A program made the position numbers and the translations under genes. The notes below the pieces were generated by a model, which was not told where the DNA came from, did not search any database, and saw nothing but the letters and a program-made list of their open reading frames with translations. From Legionella sp. (GTDB taxonomy: Bacteria; Pseudomonadota; Gammaproteobacteria; Legionellales; Legionellaceae): a stretch of DNA of 64,000 nucleotides. Of the stretch, positions 34,453 through 44,713 are shown one piece after another; within the stretch, counting starts at the first letter, position 1; each line of letters starts with the position of its first letter. Where the stretch lies: the NCBI GenBank assembly GCA_030680075.1, contig JAUXWR010000327.1, positions 21,747 to 85,746 on the forward strand, read 5' to 3'.

Positions 34453-35748
34453 ATGAGTTTTGAAGAATTAGGCCTATCGGAGCCATTGTTACGTGCTATA
34501 GCCGAGCAAGGTTACCAAACGCCATCTCCCATTCAGGAGCAAGCAATACCGGTTGTTTTAAAGGGCCGTGATTTATTGGCATCTGCACAAACCGGAACCG
34601 GCAAGACCGCAGGTTTCACGTTACCATTACTGGAACGTATTAGTCAGCAAACTCGCGCAAAAAGCAATCACGCGCTGGTTTTGATTTTAACACCAACGCG
34701 TGAACTAGCGGCACAGGTTCATGAGAGTATCGTTCAATACGGCAAATATTTGCCTGTACGATCAACCGTAGTATTTGGTGGCGTTAAAATAAATCCTCAG
34801 TTGATGGCAATGCGAAGTGGAGTGGAAATATTAGTAGCAACTCCCGGACGCCTTCTGGATCTCTTTCAACAAAATGCGATTCGTTTTGAACAAATCCATA
34901 CCTTGGTATTAGATGAAGCCGATCGGATGCTTGATATGGGCTTTATTCATGACATTAAGCGTATTTTAGCCAAGCTACCCAAAGCACGCCAAAACCTCCT
35001 CTTTTCAGCTACTTTTTCAGATGAAATTCGTAAGCTTGCCAAAGAGTTGTTGGTAAATCCCGTTGAAATTGATGTGGCTCCCCGGAATGCAGCGGCGGTT
35101 AAAGTTGACCAAATCATCCATCCTGTGGACAAAGGTAAAAAAGTAGCACTGCTTAGTCATTTGATAAGAGAAAAAAGCTGGCACCAGGCGTTAGTGTTTT
35201 CACGTACCAAACACGGCGCTAACAAATTGGTTAAATCTTTAGCGCAAGACAAAATTGATGCCCTGGCTATTCATGGCAATAAGAGCCAGTCACAACGCAC
35301 TAAAGCATTAAGTGATTTTAAAGCTGGAAAAATACAGATTCTAGTGGCCACGGATATTGCCGCTCGTGGTATTGATATTGAAGAGTTGCCATTAGTGGTT
35401 AACTTTGACCTGCCGCAAGTAGCAGAAGATTACGTTCACCGTATCGGTCGCACAGGAAGAGCTGGCGCTGGCGGGCAAGCCATATCGTTAGTTTCTGCCG
35501 ATGAGATTAATCAATTAAAAGATATTGAACGATTGTTAAAACGTCGTATTGAGCGCGTGGAAATTGATGACTTTGAGCCTCAACATACACTGCCTGCCAG
35601 TAACACGTCTCCCGGTGCCCCGAGAGCCAATAATGGCCCACGTGGTGGCAGACCTAATTCTTCCTCATCCAATCGAGGAAAACCCGGTACAGGCAATCGC
35701 TCAAGGCAGGATAGCCGGCATTCATCCGCAAAAAAAAGAACAACATAG
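34453..35748 (+). CDS. rhlE: DEAD-box RNA helicase, RhlE-like
   Basis: 431 residues from ATG 34453, which has AAAGGAA six bases upstream; a longer frame starts at 34396. Helicase motifs in order: the Q-motif [10 protein letters not shown] (21-30), AQTGTGKT (45-52), PTRELA (81-86), DEAD (154-157), [14 protein letters not shown] and [10 protein letters not shown]. The tail from ~380 is low-complexity, rich in Arg, Gly, Ser and Asn, as in RhlE and CsdA helicases that act in ribosome assembly and RNA decay. About 150 bases of leader follow a TATAAT at 34292-34297. Confidence 0.9.
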   Translation: MSFEELGLSEPLLRAIAEQGYQTPSPIQEQAIPVVLKGRDLLASAQTGTGKTAGFTLPLLERISQQTRAKSNHALVLILTPTRELAAQVHESIVQYGKYLPVRSTVVFGGVKINPQLMAMRSGVEILVATPGRLLDLFQQNAIRFEQIHTLVLDEADRMLDMGFIHDIKRILAKLPKARQNLLFSATFSDEIRKLAKELLVNPVEIDVAPRNAAAVKVDQIIHPVDKGKKVALLSHLIREKSWHQALVFSRTKHGANKLVKSLAQDKIDALAIHGNKSQSQRTKALSDFKAGKIQILVATDIAARGIDIEELPLVVNFDLPQVAEDYVHRIGRTGRAGAGGQAISLVSADEINQLKDIERLLKRRIERVEIDDFEPQHTLPASNTSPGAPRANNGPRGGRPNSSSSNRGKPGTGNRSRQDSRHSSAKKRTT

Positions 35749-35809
35749 CGTAAGTTCTTCACTAATGTTACCATCTCACCAATTTTATTGGTAACACCAG
35801 AGGTTGGTG

Positions 35810-36190
35810 ATGGTTAAACATTTAATCTTAAGTCTGGCAACATTATTACTTGTTGCCTGTTCAACTCATGATGAGCAGTATTATCGCGTTCACCCTGAAG
35901 CACTACAAAAAGCACTCAAAAAATGCCCCGAGCAACGTCCAGACGCATTAACTTGTGATGAGCTTAACCGCATTGCATTAGACGTCAATCAGTTAGTCTA
36001 CAGTTTGCAGATGAGTCCACAGGGCTTTGGTACTAAAATTATTGCTTTACAAGTCGAATTAGCCAAACAACAGTCCTTGTTACGTACAAATCCCAATCAA
36101 CCTGAGCTTGTCAGTGCAATTGCAGCGCTCAAGCAACAATTGGCGATGCGTTTGGCCATTGTTAAATGGTTGGAATCACCTGAGAATTGA
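35810..36190 (+). CDS. small lipoprotein of unknown function
   Basis: 126 residues from ATG 35810 (AGAGG six bases upstream). The signal peptide ends in a lipobox LLVACS, so the mature protein is lipid-anchored at Cys. The rest is helical: [22 protein letters not shown] with two further cysteines, then Gln-rich helix [19 protein letters not shown]. No family recognised. It precedes surE closely in the same direction. Confidence 0.75.
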   Translation: MVKHLILSLATLLLVACSTHDEQYYRVHPEALQKALKKCPEQRPDALTCDELNRIALDVNQLVYSLQMSPQGFGTKIIALQVELAKQQSLLRTNPNQPELVSAIAALKQQLAMRLAIVKWLESPEN

Positions 36191-36194
36191 TCAC

Positions 36195-36950
36195 ATGAAA
36201 ATTTTAATCAGTAATGATGATGGTGTGTATGCACCTGGTATTCGAGCCTTAGCCAACGAAATGGCAACTCTTGCCGAAATAACTGTTGTGGCACCTGATC
36301 GCAATCGAAGTGGGGCTAGCAACTCTCTCACATTAACCCGTCCTCTGCGTATAAAAAAATTGGACAATGGTCATTATTGTGTAGAAGGGACACCGACGGA
36401 TTGCGTACATTTGGCTTTAACCGGCTTTTTAGAACCAGGGGTGGATTTGGTGGTCTCCGGTATTAATGAAGGGGCTAACCTCGGTGATGATATTCTCTAT
36501 TCTGGAACAGTTGCCGCCGCGATGGAAGGGCGTTATCTTGGCTTACCAGCTATTGCTTTTTCCATGGCAGGCGAAAATATTCAATATTATGATACAGGGG
36601 CGGCAATTGCGCGGCAGCTCGTGTCAAAACTTAGCGTTAATATGTTGCCATCCCAGACAGTTCTTAATGTAAATATTCCAGATCTTCCTTTGGATAAAAT
36701 TAAAGGTATCGAGGTGACTCGTCTGGGTACGCGTCACAGTTCGGAGCCCACTATTAAAGAATATGATCCAAGAGGGCGTCCTATCTACTGGATAGGGCCA
36801 TCAGGTTTGCAAGCTGATGCAGGCCCTGGTACGGATTTTTATGCGGTAAATCAAGGCTTTGTTTCTATTACGCCTTTAAGTCTGGATATGACTCATTACA
36901 AAGTTTTTGATAAGTTAACAAGCTGGGTAGATAGTATTAATTTAACGTGA
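36195..36950 (+). CDS. surE: 5'/3'-nucleotidase SurE
   Basis: A 251-residue metal-dependent phosphatase that removes phosphate from nucleoside monophosphates. Starts at ATG 36195 with the family N-terminus [18 protein letters not shown] (N7, D8, D9 are metal ligands), then [30 protein letters not shown] and [25 protein letters not shown]. It starts four bases after the lipoprotein stop. It precedes nlpD and rpoS as in many gammaproteobacteria; the pcm gene often found between them is absent. Confidence 0.96.
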   Translation: MKILISNDDGVYAPGIRALANEMATLAEITVVAPDRNRSGASNSLTLTRPLRIKKLDNGHYCVEGTPTDCVHLALTGFLEPGVDLVVSGINEGANLGDDILYSGTVAAAMEGRYLGLPAIAFSMAGENIQYYDTGAAIARQLVSKLSVNMLPSQTVLNVNIPDLPLDKIKGIEVTRLGTRHSSEPTIKEYDPRGRPIYWIGPSGLQADAGPGTDFYAVNQGFVSITPLSLDMTHYKVFDKLTSWVDSINLT

Positions 36951-36977
36951 GTTTTTCTTAGGATATTTAAAATCACT

Positions 36978-37721
36978 ATGCGCAAGTTATGGCTGTTATT
37001 ACTTTTGTTTTTAATGGTGGGCTGCGGTGAGCGAACGTCTCTTGCTCCGGTTGTGGAGCTTAAATGGCGCTCACAAAATACTCGGCAACTGACTCATGTT
37101 GTGCGCCGCGGCGAAACTTTGTATGCCATCGCATTTCGCCATGATACGGATTACCGGCAATTAGCTGCCTATAATCATCTTCGAAGCCCTTATGCTCTGC
37201 GTATTGGGCAAGTAATTCGACTTCCCTACCGTAGTCGGCGCACCAAAGCTTATTATGCCCCGGTAAAAAATGGCAAAAATGTACACTTACCAACGGGTCA
37301 GAGGCGAATTCCACCGTCGAAATTACGACCACGATATATCTCCGTTAATTCAAATCATTGGAAGTGGCCCGCACAAGGGCGCGTTGTGGCGAATTTTTTT
37401 CCTGAACAGGGAAAAAAAGGCATAGATATTGCTGGTAAGAAAGGAGACATTGTGCGTGCAGCTTCAGGAGGAATGGTGGCCTACTCAGGCAACGGCCTTT
37501 CTGGTTACGGGAATTTGATAATAATTAAGCATGATGGACAGTTCTTGACTGCTTATGGAAATAATTTACGAAATCGGGTCAGAGAAGGGCAAAAAGTTAA
37601 AGCTGGTCAGATTATTGCCGAGATGGGTATTGTAGATAGAAAATTTTGGGGTGTTCATTTTGAGATCAGAAAGGCTGGGCAACCAGTTAATCCTATGAGT
37701 TACCTGCAAAGGAGTGGTTGA
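36978..37721 (+). CDS. nlpD: NlpD-like lipoprotein with LysM and degenerate LytM (M23) domains
   Basis: 247 residues. Lipobox LMVGC at 12-16; LysM at about 40-82 (HVVRRGETLYAIAFRHDTDYRQLAAYNHLR); M23/LytM fold at ~125-245 (GKKGIDIAGKKGDIVRAASGGMVAYSGNGLSGYGNLIIIKHDG). The catalytic zinc residues of active M23 peptidases are missing (KGIDIA instead of HxxxD, VHFEIR), as in NlpD, an outer-membrane activator of amidase AmiC in cell separation. It lies between surE and rpoS, the usual place. Confidence 0.93.
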   Translation: MRKLWLLLLLFLMVGCGERTSLAPVVELKWRSQNTRQLTHVVRRGETLYAIAFRHDTDYRQLAAYNHLRSPYALRIGQVIRLPYRSRRTKAYYAPVKNGKNVHLPTGQRRIPPSKLRPRYISVNSNHWKWPAQGRVVANFFPEQGKKGIDIAGKKGDIVRAASGGMVAYSGNGLSGYGNLIIIKHDGQFLTAYGNNLRNRVREGQKVKAGQIIAEMGIVDRKFWGVHFEIRKAGQPVNPMSYLQRSG

Positions 37722-37808
37722 ATTAATTTGTGATTGCAGTTTGTAGGCTGATTTTATATGAAACGGTGTTTTTCTGAGGCAAAGAGTTAAAACACAAAAG
37801 GTGAAATC

Positions 37809-38864
37809 ATGCAGGCAGATGATGAGTTAATCAAAAAATCCATGATGTCCGGCAACGAATGGGATGAGCAAGCCGAAGACGCTCTTTCTGTTGAAATAAG
37901 TGACGACAATATCGCGGTTGATGCTGATATTGATGTCATCGTTGATGAAGACATTGAGGCTGAGGTGGAGGTCGCGCCTGACTTTTCAGATGAGGAAGCC
38001 TTTCCCACGTTTCAGCGTGGCAGACAAGCCGCCAAAATGATGGATGCTACTCAAATGTATCTCAGCGAGATTGGATTTTCACCGCTTCTTTCTGCTGAGG
38101 AAGAAGTTTACTACGCGAAGCTCGCCTTAAAAGGTGATGCAGCTGCCCGCAAAAAAATGATTGAATCGAATTTACGCTTAGTGGTAAAAATATCTCGACG
38201 CTACCTCAACCGCGGTCTGCCTTTACTTGATTTGATCGAGGAAGGAAATCTTGGCTTAATGAAGTCGGTAGAAAAATTTGACCCCGATAGAGGCTTTCGC
38301 TTTTCTACTTATGCCACCTGGTGGATAAGACAAACAATAGAACGAGCTATTATGAACCAGACCCGTACTATCCGCTTGCCTATCCATGTGGTCAAAGAGC
38401 TTAATGTCTATTTACGAGCAGCGCGCCAGCTTACGCAAAAACTGGATCATGAACCATCTCCTGAAGAAATAGCAGAAATGGTGGATAAACCACTGGAAGA
38501 CGTACAAAAACTTTTAGGATTAAATGATAAAGTAGCTTCTATTGATACGCCCATTGGTTATGACGAAAATAAATCGCTTCTGGATACCATCGCTGATGAA
38601 AATAGTATGAATCCGGCAGAACTTCTCACAGACGAAGATCTGCGCGCTCATATTGAGTCGTTGTTAGATAAATTGACTGAAAATCAACAGCAAGTAATCG
38701 CTCGCCGTTTTGGATTAAGAGGATTTGAAAAAGCAACGCTAGAGGATGTTGGTAAAGAAATTGATTTGACCCGTGAGCGAGTCAGACAAATTCAAGTCGA
38801 AGCATTAAAAACATTAAGAGGGCTTTTGGAGCGTGTGGGTTTGACGCAGGAAGATTTGTTTTAG
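37809..38864 (+). CDS. rpoS: RNA polymerase sigma factor RpoS
   Basis: 351 residues. An acidic N-terminal extension (residues 1-70, Asp/Glu-rich) precedes region 1.2-2 ([24 protein letters not shown]...[30 protein letters not shown]), the -10-binding [21 protein letters not shown], region 3 and region 4 with a helix-turn-helix [21 protein letters not shown]. In Legionella this factor controls the switch between replication and transmission. The position after nlpD is conserved, and promoters for rpoS often lie inside nlpD. Confidence 0.97.
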   Translation: MQADDELIKKSMMSGNEWDEQAEDALSVEISDDNIAVDADIDVIVDEDIEAEVEVAPDFSDEEAFPTFQRGRQAAKMMDATQMYLSEIGFSPLLSAEEEVYYAKLALKGDAAARKKMIESNLRLVVKISRRYLNRGLPLLDLIEEGNLGLMKSVEKFDPDRGFRFSTYATWWIRQTIERAIMNQTRTIRLPIHVVKELNVYLRAARQLTQKLDHEPSPEEIAEMVDKPLEDVQKLLGLNDKVASIDTPIGYDENKSLLDTIADENSMNPAELLTDEDLRAHIESLLDKLTENQQQVIARRFGLRGFEKATLEDVGKEIDLTRERVRQIQVEALKTLRGLLERVGLTQEDLF

Positions 38865-38871
38865 TTTTTGG

Positions 38872-38983
38872 TTGGTGGGCACGGCGCTTTCGCGCCTTTG
38901 CCCACCCTACGTCCAAGGGTTTCTCATCATGCAAAAGCACAAGTCGTAGGGTGGGCAAAGGCGCGAAGCCCCGTGCCCACCAA
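38872..38983. repeat. REPIN-like inverted-repeat element after rpoS
   Basis: Two near-identical arms of about 40 bases (38872-38911 and 38945-38983) are in inverted orientation and differ by one mismatch and one indel. They share the theme TTGGTGGGCACGG ... TTTGCCCACCCTACG, and flank ~33 bases of spacer. This GTAGGGTGGGCAAAGGCGC type is known from intergenic spaces of several gammaproteobacteria. It lies between the convergent rpoS and hmgA genes and may serve as a terminator. Confidence 0.8.
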
Positions 38984-38993
38984 TAATTACCGA

Positions 38994-40250
38994 CTAGCTA
39001 ATTTCATTTCCATATATCGCCAAATTCTGCCAGCAATCAGAATACTCCTGCTGTCGGGCATCATGAGCGAGGGCTTCTTTGCTAATATTCCAGGGCTCCC
39101 GTGTTTCAAACATAAAGGCCAGCGTATTATCATAACGAACAGGTTTTAGCTCATCAGCAATCGTTGCATTATAAGTGCTGCTATCTGGTCCGTGAGCTGT
39201 CATACAGTTATGAATACTGATTCCTCCAGGCATAAAACCTTCCTTTTTCGCATCGTACTCACCTGTTATAAGTCCCATTAGCTCACTCATGATATTGCGG
39301 TGGAAATAGGGAGGTCTAAACGTGTGTTCTGCAACCATCCAGCGCGGTGGAAAAATAACAAAATCGAGATTTGCAACGCCAGGCGTATCGCTTTCTGATG
39401 TCAATACAGTAAAAATCGACGGATCGGGGTGGTCAAAACTTACGGTATTAATCGTATTAAATAACGATAAATCGTAACTATAAGGAGCATAATTACCATG
39501 CCAGGCAACTACATTTAGTGGAGAATGATTGCTGTTACTTGACCATACATGGTGTTGATATTTACAAAGGAGAGTCATGGGGGCGTTGATGTTTTCAAAG
39601 GCAGCTTTCGGGTAAATAAAATGGCGGGGATTGGCCAGACCATTGGCACCAATCACCCCCAGATGAGGAATTGTTAAGGGCAGGCCTTGATTTTCACAAA
39701 GATAACCCGCGGCGTTTGAGGCAGTGAGTTCCACTTTAAATGTGACACCTCTTGGAATAACCGCAATTTTGCCAGGACTAATAGTCAATCGGCCAAATTC
39801 GGTAAATAAAATCAGCTCACCTTCGTAAGGCACCAGAAGCATTTCGCCGTCCCGGTTGCTAAAAAAACGGTTCTGCATGGAGGCATTGCATTGATAAATA
39901 TAGGCATTAACCACCTGATTACCCGCAATATGAAATAGCCCGTCAACAAAATCGACAGCATTTTTTGCGGGGGGAAATACGGACCAGCGATAAGGATTTG
40001 GCGATTGAAGGTCGGCAAAAGTCAATGACTTATCATTTTTATAAAGTACGTAATCCTGATGCACAACAGAGGGAGCCGTTCGATATAACCAGCTATGCAG
40101 ATTTACATGCCGAGGTCTTGTAAAGGCGCTGCCACTCAGTTGCTCTGCATAAAGACCAAATGGGCATTGCTGAGGTGAGTTTTGATCTTTTGGTAAAGCA
40201 CCAGACATAGCTTCTGTTTGATGATGATTGCCAAAGCCTGCTAAATACAC
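38994..40250 (-). CDS. hmgA: homogentisate 1,2-dioxygenase
   Basis: Opens the ring of homogentisate in tyrosine and phenylalanine degradation; in Legionella, unused homogentisate polymerises into the brown pigment. 418 residues from a GTG start at 40250 (GGGAG eight bases upstream). Family blocks: [51 protein letters not shown], and the iron ligands in [16 protein letters not shown] and [11 protein letters not shown]. Convergent with rpoS. The order rpoS-hmgA-yebC matches Legionella. Confidence 0.95.
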   Translation of the reverse strand: MYLAGFGNHHQTEAMSGALPKDQNSPQQCPFGLYAEQLSGSAFTRPRHVNLHSWLYRTAPSVVHQDYVLYKNDKSLTFADLQSPNPYRWSVFPPAKNAVDFVDGLFHIAGNQVVNAYIYQCNASMQNRFFSNRDGEMLLVPYEGELILFTEFGRLTISPGKIAVIPRGVTFKVELTASNAAGYLCENQGLPLTIPHLGVIGANGLANPRHFIYPKAAFENINAPMTLLCKYQHHVWSSNSNHSPLNVVAWHGNYAPYSYDLSLFNTINTVSFDHPDPSIFTVLTSESDTPGVANLDFVIFPPRWMVAEHTFRPPYFHRNIMSELMGLITGEYDAKKEGFMPGGISIHNCMTAHGPDSSTYNATIADELKPVRYDNTLAFMFETREPWNISKEALAHDARQQEYSDCWQNLAIYGNEIS

Positions 40251-40309
40251 GTTTCTTCTCCCTCAGAAATTACACCGACATCTGGATTGCACCCAACCCG
40301 GTAAAAACA

Positions 40310-40370
40310 CCGTCTTTGCGAACAAAAAAACCGTCTTTACGAACAAAATATCGTCTTTGCGAACAAAGTG
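40310..40370. repeat. three tandem ~20-base units
   Basis: The unit CGTCTTTGCGAACAAA occurs three times head to tail at about 40310-40330, 40331-40350 and 40351-40370, with the middle one carrying CTTTAC instead of CTTTGC. No spacers separate them. They abut the inverted-repeat element that follows. Confidence 0.7.
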
Positions 40371-40458
40371 AAGCAATCCAGAGACCTTGAGAACGTTAAA
40401 AAGTACATTCGGTGTTCGCAAGGTCTCTGGATTGCTTCGCCTGCGGCTCGCAAAGACG
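40351..40458. repeat. interspersed palindromic element between hmgA and yebC
   Basis: Arms 40370-40389 (starting GAAGCAATCCAGAG) and 40419-40438 are perfect 20-base inverted copies, and the symmetry extends outward to CGTCTTTGCGA at 40352 and TCGCAAAGACG at 40448, with an indel between. The theme CTTTGCGA...GAAGCAATCCAG is a known bacterial interspersed repeat type. Nothing else but this and the tandem units fills 40251-40588. Confidence 0.75.
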
Positions 40459-40588
40459 TCCCTTGTCCAAATGATATTTGTTTTAGAATAGCGTGAATAA
40501 GTTCAAATTGTCGAGGTAAAGTCCGTTCTTTTTCATCCCATGAAAGGGTATAATTTCTCAATTATACGCATATTTATTGAGGTTAATC

Positions 40589-41335
40589 ATGGCAGGTCAT
40601 AGTAAATGGGCAAATATTAAATTTAGAAAAGGCGTTCAAGATGCCAAACGAGGAAAGATTTTCACCAAACTTATTCGCGAAATTACCGTTTCCGCCAGAA
40701 TGGGTGGGGGGGATGAGTCAACTAACCCACGCTTGCGCGATGCGGTGGTTAAAGCATTAAAAGCCAACATGAAGCGAGATACCATAGACAATGCTATCAA
40801 GCGCGGCGCGGGCGGTCTTGACGGCGATAATATGATTGAAATGCGCTACGAAGGCTACGGACCAGGTGGTGTGGCTATTCTTGTTGATTGTTTATCGGAT
40901 AATAAAAATCGAACGGTCTCGGAAGTCAGGCATGCGTTTACCAAACATGGCGGCAATTTAGGTACCGATGGTTCTGTTTCTTACCTGTTTAACAAACAAG
41001 GTGAAATTCTTCTTGCCTCAAGCCAATCAGATGAGAAGGCGATGGAAGCAGCTATTGATGCGGGGGCTGAAGATGTACTTATGGACGAAGGGCAGCTTGA
41101 GATTATTACTGCCGCTGATAATTATCATATGGTTTTAAATTCAGTGCAAAAGGCGGGCTACGAAGTTGAACAATCGCATTTGACGATGAGGGCGCAGACA
41201 ACAGTGGCTATCGATAAGGATTCTGCTGAAACATTAATAAAATTAATTGATATGCTGGAAGATTTGGATGATGTACAAGAAGTTCATAGCAACGCCGAAT
41301 TTCCTGAAGGACTTTTTGAAACGATGGATCAATGA
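40589..41335 (+). CDS. yebC: YebC/PmpR-family regulatory/translation factor
   Basis: 248 residues from ATG 40589 (GAGG upstream); the family N-terminus [25 protein letters not shown] is exact. Other blocks: [61 protein letters not shown]. The family is called a transcriptional regulator and more recently a translation factor for proline-rich stretches. Its stop overlaps the ruvC start (ATGA), so the two are coupled, as in many gammaproteobacteria. Confidence 0.95.
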   Translation: MAGHSKWANIKFRKGVQDAKRGKIFTKLIREITVSARMGGGDESTNPRLRDAVVKALKANMKRDTIDNAIKRGAGGLDGDNMIEMRYEGYGPGGVAILVDCLSDNKNRTVSEVRHAFTKHGGNLGTDGSVSYLFNKQGEILLASSQSDEKAMEAAIDAGAEDVLMDEGQLEIITAADNYHMVLNSVQKAGYEVEQSHLTMRAQTTVAIDKDSAETLIKLIDMLEDLDDVQEVHSNAEFPEGLFETMDQ

Positions 41336-41838
41336 CCATTATTTTAGGAATTGACCCTGGCTCGCGTATTACAGGCTATGGGGTTATTAAAGAAGAACGC
41401 CGGAAGCTCTATTATCTGGATAGCGGGTGTATACGAACGTCTGAGGGAGAGTTAAGTGAGCGTTTATTGCAAATTTACGATGGTATTTGCCACTTAATGG
41501 ATGAATTCGCGCCCGATGAAGTTGCTATTGAAGAAGTCTTTATGCATCAAAATCCGAGCTCGGCCCTAAAGCTTGGTCATGCCAGAGGAGTTGCGATGGT
41601 GGCGGCTGCTTCTCATCGTGTTAAAGTAAACGAGTACTCTGCAAGAGAGGTTAAACAGGCGGTTGTTGGGTATGGAGCGGCCGCTAAAGAGCAGGTGAAG
41701 CATATGGTAGTCAGTTTATTGATGCTTAACAGTTCACCGCAAAGTGATGCGTCGGATGCATTGGCTATTGCAATTTGTCATAGTCATATGCGTCATGGCT
41801 TACAAAAACGACTTGAGCAAAAGAGGCGCGTGCGATGA
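41332..41838 (+). CDS. ruvC: Holliday junction endonuclease RuvC
   Basis: 168 residues. Resolves four-way DNA junctions made in recombination together with RuvAB. The RNase-H-like acidic residues are seen in [16 protein letters not shown] (first Asp), [24 protein letters not shown] (Glu) and [15 protein letters not shown] (two Asp). ATGA overlaps link it with yebC upstream and ruvA downstream. Confidence 0.96.
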   Translation: MTIILGIDPGSRITGYGVIKEERRKLYYLDSGCIRTSEGELSERLLQIYDGICHLMDEFAPDEVAIEEVFMHQNPSSALKLGHARGVAMVAAASHRVKVNEYSAREVKQAVVGYGAAAKEQVKHMVVSLLMLNSSPQSDASDALAIAICHSHMRHGLQKRLEQKRRVR

Positions 41839-42437
41839 TTGGATGGTTAAATGGGAAAGTTGTAGATAAACAGCAGCCGGGAAAACTGGTGCTCAGTGTC
41901 AATGGCGTAGGCTATGATGTTGAAACCTCATTACAAACTTTTTTTCAACTGGATAATCAGCCTGACACCATAAGTTTACATATTCACACAATTGTTCGTG
42001 AAGATGCGTTGCTTTTATATGGTTTTCTCGACAAGCAAGAGCGTACGTTATTCCGCGCTCTAATAAAGGTAAATGGCGTCGGCCCCAAAGTGGCCATGGG
42101 GATTCTTTCGAGTGTAACGCCAGGTGAGTTTATTCAATCCATCATTCAACAAAACACACTATTTCTTACCAAACTTCCAGGAATTGGTAAAAAGACTGCT
42201 GAACGGTTAGTAATTGAGATGAAAGACAGCATTCAACAGTTATTTTTAAATGATACCTTACAACTACCCGAGCAAGGTAATCCTTCCATACGCGAACAAA
42301 GTGAGGCGATTAGTGCATTGGAGGCGTTAGGATATAAGCCCCAGGAAGCTGCCAGTGTGGTTAAGAAAATTGATGATGGTCATAAAACCTGTGAACAGTT
42401 AATCAGGCAAGCTTTACAGATGCTCTCGACCCGATAG
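41835..42437 (+). CDS. ruvA: Holliday junction branch migration protein RuvA
   Basis: 200 residues. Binds the junction and loads the RuvB motor. N-terminal OB fold ([30 protein letters not shown]), two helix-hairpin-helix motifs ([16 protein letters not shown] and [21 protein letters not shown]), and a C-terminal three-helix domain ([23 protein letters not shown]). ruvB, usually next, is not in the window; a large unrelated gene starts 20 bases later. Confidence 0.96.
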   Translation: MIGWLNGKVVDKQQPGKLVLSVNGVGYDVETSLQTFFQLDNQPDTISLHIHTIVREDALLLYGFLDKQERTLFRALIKVNGVGPKVAMGILSSVTPGEFIQSIIQQNTLFLTKLPGIGKKTAERLVIEMKDSIQQLFLNDTLQLPEQGNPSIREQSEAISALEALGYKPQEAASVVKKIDDGHKTCEQLIRQALQMLSTR

Positions 42438-42457
42438 CAGCAACAATAAGGTCTTTA

Positions 42458-44668
42458 ATGAGCACACAAGAAATAGTGATGTACTTTCCGTTAACAGAGT
42501 CCACTAATCCGCGTTACCTGTATGTTAATCCCGAAACCAATATGGTTCATGTGCTGATGCCGATCGTAGGTGGCGGGAGCATTGGTTTGGACAATACCTG
42601 TAAATCGGTTTATGCCTTGCAAGAGTTTTTTGGTAAAAGCCGTGCTGTGAATCAGAGAGCCGTGCTTGATGAATTAACTGCTTATAAAAAGACACTTGAG
42701 TTTGATATTAGTTTAGTTAATGAAAATTTCGAATTAGTAGCAAAAAAACAAGAGCGTTTAAGGCAAATTGATCCGTATATTACAGCGATTGAAGCCATTA
42801 TAAATTCTCCGGTATTAGATACGTTAAACCAGGTATACCCTGCCTACCCGGAAGCACTTAAAGCGTTGATGACCCGTGATGATTCTAATTTATATAGTAT
42901 GGTGTTAAGACCACAGGAAATGGACGACAACCTTCGTTTGGTAAACCCGGTATTTAGCGTGAAGCGCGACGGCGTATCAATTTTCTATGACGCTCTGGTG
43001 GGCGCCTGTCAAGAGATGACTGTGTTTCCCGATGCAAAGGAAAGGTTTTGTGACAATGTACGAGCCTCACTTGAAGGGCAACCAACGGATTTTGAAGATA
43101 TACGGGACGCTTTAAAGGAGTATTTCATCGGCTTGGCAGATGTTGATGAGGTGGATTTTTATCGTACTAATACCAATGAGCCTGTGACGAAAGAATTTAT
43201 TGAAGAGATTTTAGGTTGTGATGAAGAACAGCCCGCAACCGCAAAAGATTATGTAGAGGCTCTTTTAAAAACGTGTATTCCTGAATTATTGGAGAATCTT
43301 GTCGAGTCGCCTTTTTACATGGCAAAAACTGCAGAAGACCTCTCTATTATCACGCAATTTTTTTTAGGCATTATTAATTTCCATTGTAGCTCACATGAAA
43401 TTAGTGCTGTAAATTTTGGTGCAGTGCTTGATAACTCCGAGGAGTTAAGTGGAACGATAGCTGTAAAGCTACTTTCTTCTCTTAAGAAGGGCAGTAGTAT
43501 TGAGGACGTATTATTACAATTTGTAGAGGATAACAGCGAATCCTTTGGTCTTAAGATACCGTTATTCCCTATCCACAGGGCAAAGATTAAAGAGCGATTT
43601 TGGCAAAATTATAGTGAAATAATGAAATCGGATCATTTTGATGAATTTGCGCTCATGGGTGACAGCAAACCAACTCTCTTTGTTAACCATCAAGGCTCTA
43701 TATGCTGCAATCTTGGTGAATTCATTCAAGTCGCTTTACCAGAGATAAATCAAGACTATTTTAAACATATTTGCGATGATTTTAGTTCGCTAAATGGTGC
43801 TATTACGTCGACGAATCCGGCAGTTTTAGCGATTGTTGAGATAAATCTTGACGTACTACTGTCAAAAATTATAAACGAGGAGCAACTAGAGGCAGTGCTT
43901 AAGAAATTACCTGCCGAACAAAAGGTCAATATTTTAGCGTCACCCCAAGTCAGGCAGATGCAATTGCCAAAGTTGTTGCGTCATGTCGCCAGAGGTGAAC
44001 AGGATGAGGCAAAAAGCCTCCTTGACGCAAGTGATGATGCACTACTCCTCCAGCAAACACGGGAATTTGCTGATTACTCGGACCGACTATTTAACTGCAC
44101 GGCTTACGAATATGCGTATTGGGCTAAAGACACTCATATGTGTCGGATGCTCGAACAAAAAATGGATGAGGAAACCAAAGCAGAAATGCTTGAACGATGT
44201 GAGGTAATGGAGCGTGATGGATTAACCTACATTCAGCATGGAGAAGAGAAAAATTCAAAGCATTTTGACTTAACACCTCTAGTAACAGCACTACAAAATT
44301 ATGCGGATGCTCTCCGTAACAGGGCTGATTGGAGTGTGATGCAAGACGCCTTGAGGAATGTAGAACTGGCCAGGCGTGATATCCCCGCGCATGTCGCTCA
44401 TGAATATTGCAGGCTTAATTGTTCTTTTAACCCACTGCCTGATTTTAAGGAAGATTTTTTGCCAAGGGTTTTAACATTTTACAATTGGGAGACAGAAAGA
44501 CAAGAGTTCTGGTGGGGTGTGATGGGCATAACTGGTTGGCCGGGAAGTGATGATGCGTTAAGAGAAATAACGGCCCTGAAGCGCCTGGATGAGGTAAGAA
44601 CCGACGATCTTGTTCAATCAAAAGAAACATTGGGGCAGTTAATAGAAAATTCCTTACAAATCTATTAA
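42458..44668 (+). CDS. large uncharacterised protein, candidate Dot/Icm effector
   Basis: 736 residues, no signal peptide or membrane helix. Mostly helical and acidic. The segment at ~545-610 (LFNCTAYEYAYWAKDTHMCR, then MLEQKMDEETKAEML, then HGEEKNSKHFDLTPLVTALQNY) looks like a module I associate with several Legionella effectors, but this is from memory and no enzymatic motif is evident. Near the end, QEFWWGVMGITGWPGSDDALRE is Trp-rich. It starts 20 bases after ruvA with AAGG before the ATG, probably in the same transcript. Effector status is inference. Confidence 0.6.
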   Translation: MSTQEIVMYFPLTESTNPRYLYVNPETNMVHVLMPIVGGGSIGLDNTCKSVYALQEFFGKSRAVNQRAVLDELTAYKKTLEFDISLVNENFELVAKKQERLRQIDPYITAIEAIINSPVLDTLNQVYPAYPEALKALMTRDDSNLYSMVLRPQEMDDNLRLVNPVFSVKRDGVSIFYDALVGACQEMTVFPDAKERFCDNVRASLEGQPTDFEDIRDALKEYFIGLADVDEVDFYRTNTNEPVTKEFIEEILGCDEEQPATAKDYVEALLKTCIPELLENLVESPFYMAKTAEDLSIITQFFLGIINFHCSSHEISAVNFGAVLDNSEELSGTIAVKLLSSLKKGSSIEDVLLQFVEDNSESFGLKIPLFPIHRAKIKERFWQNYSEIMKSDHFDEFALMGDSKPTLFVNHQGSICCNLGEFIQVALPEINQDYFKHICDDFSSLNGAITSTNPAVLAIVEINLDVLLSKIINEEQLEAVLKKLPAEQKVNILASPQVRQMQLPKLLRHVARGEQDEAKSLLDASDDALLLQQTREFADYSDRLFNCTAYEYAYWAKDTHMCRMLEQKMDEETKAEMLERCEVMERDGLTYIQHGEEKNSKHFDLTPLVTALQNYADALRNRADWSVMQDALRNVELARRDIPAHVAHEYCRLNCSFNPLPDFKEDFLPRVLTFYNWETERQEFWWGVMGITGWPGSDDALREITALKRLDEVRTDDLVQSKETLGQLIENSLQIY

Positions 44669-44713
44669 CATGGAATGCGGATTATAATTGAACGATTAAC
44701 TTAAGGATAAGAT

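Noticed and set aside
38868..39149. 93-residue plus-strand frame after rpoS
   Set aside because: It translates the inverted-repeat element and the opposite strand of the hmgA end; composition is repetitive (GxFAPLPTL..., KARSPVPTN).
40310..40370. Three repeats considered as a mini CRISPR array
   Set aside because: Units are directly adjacent with no spacers, diverge from one another and have no cas genes nearby.
40337..40561. 74-residue minus-strand frame between hmgA and yebC
   Set aside because: Lies mostly on the palindromic element.
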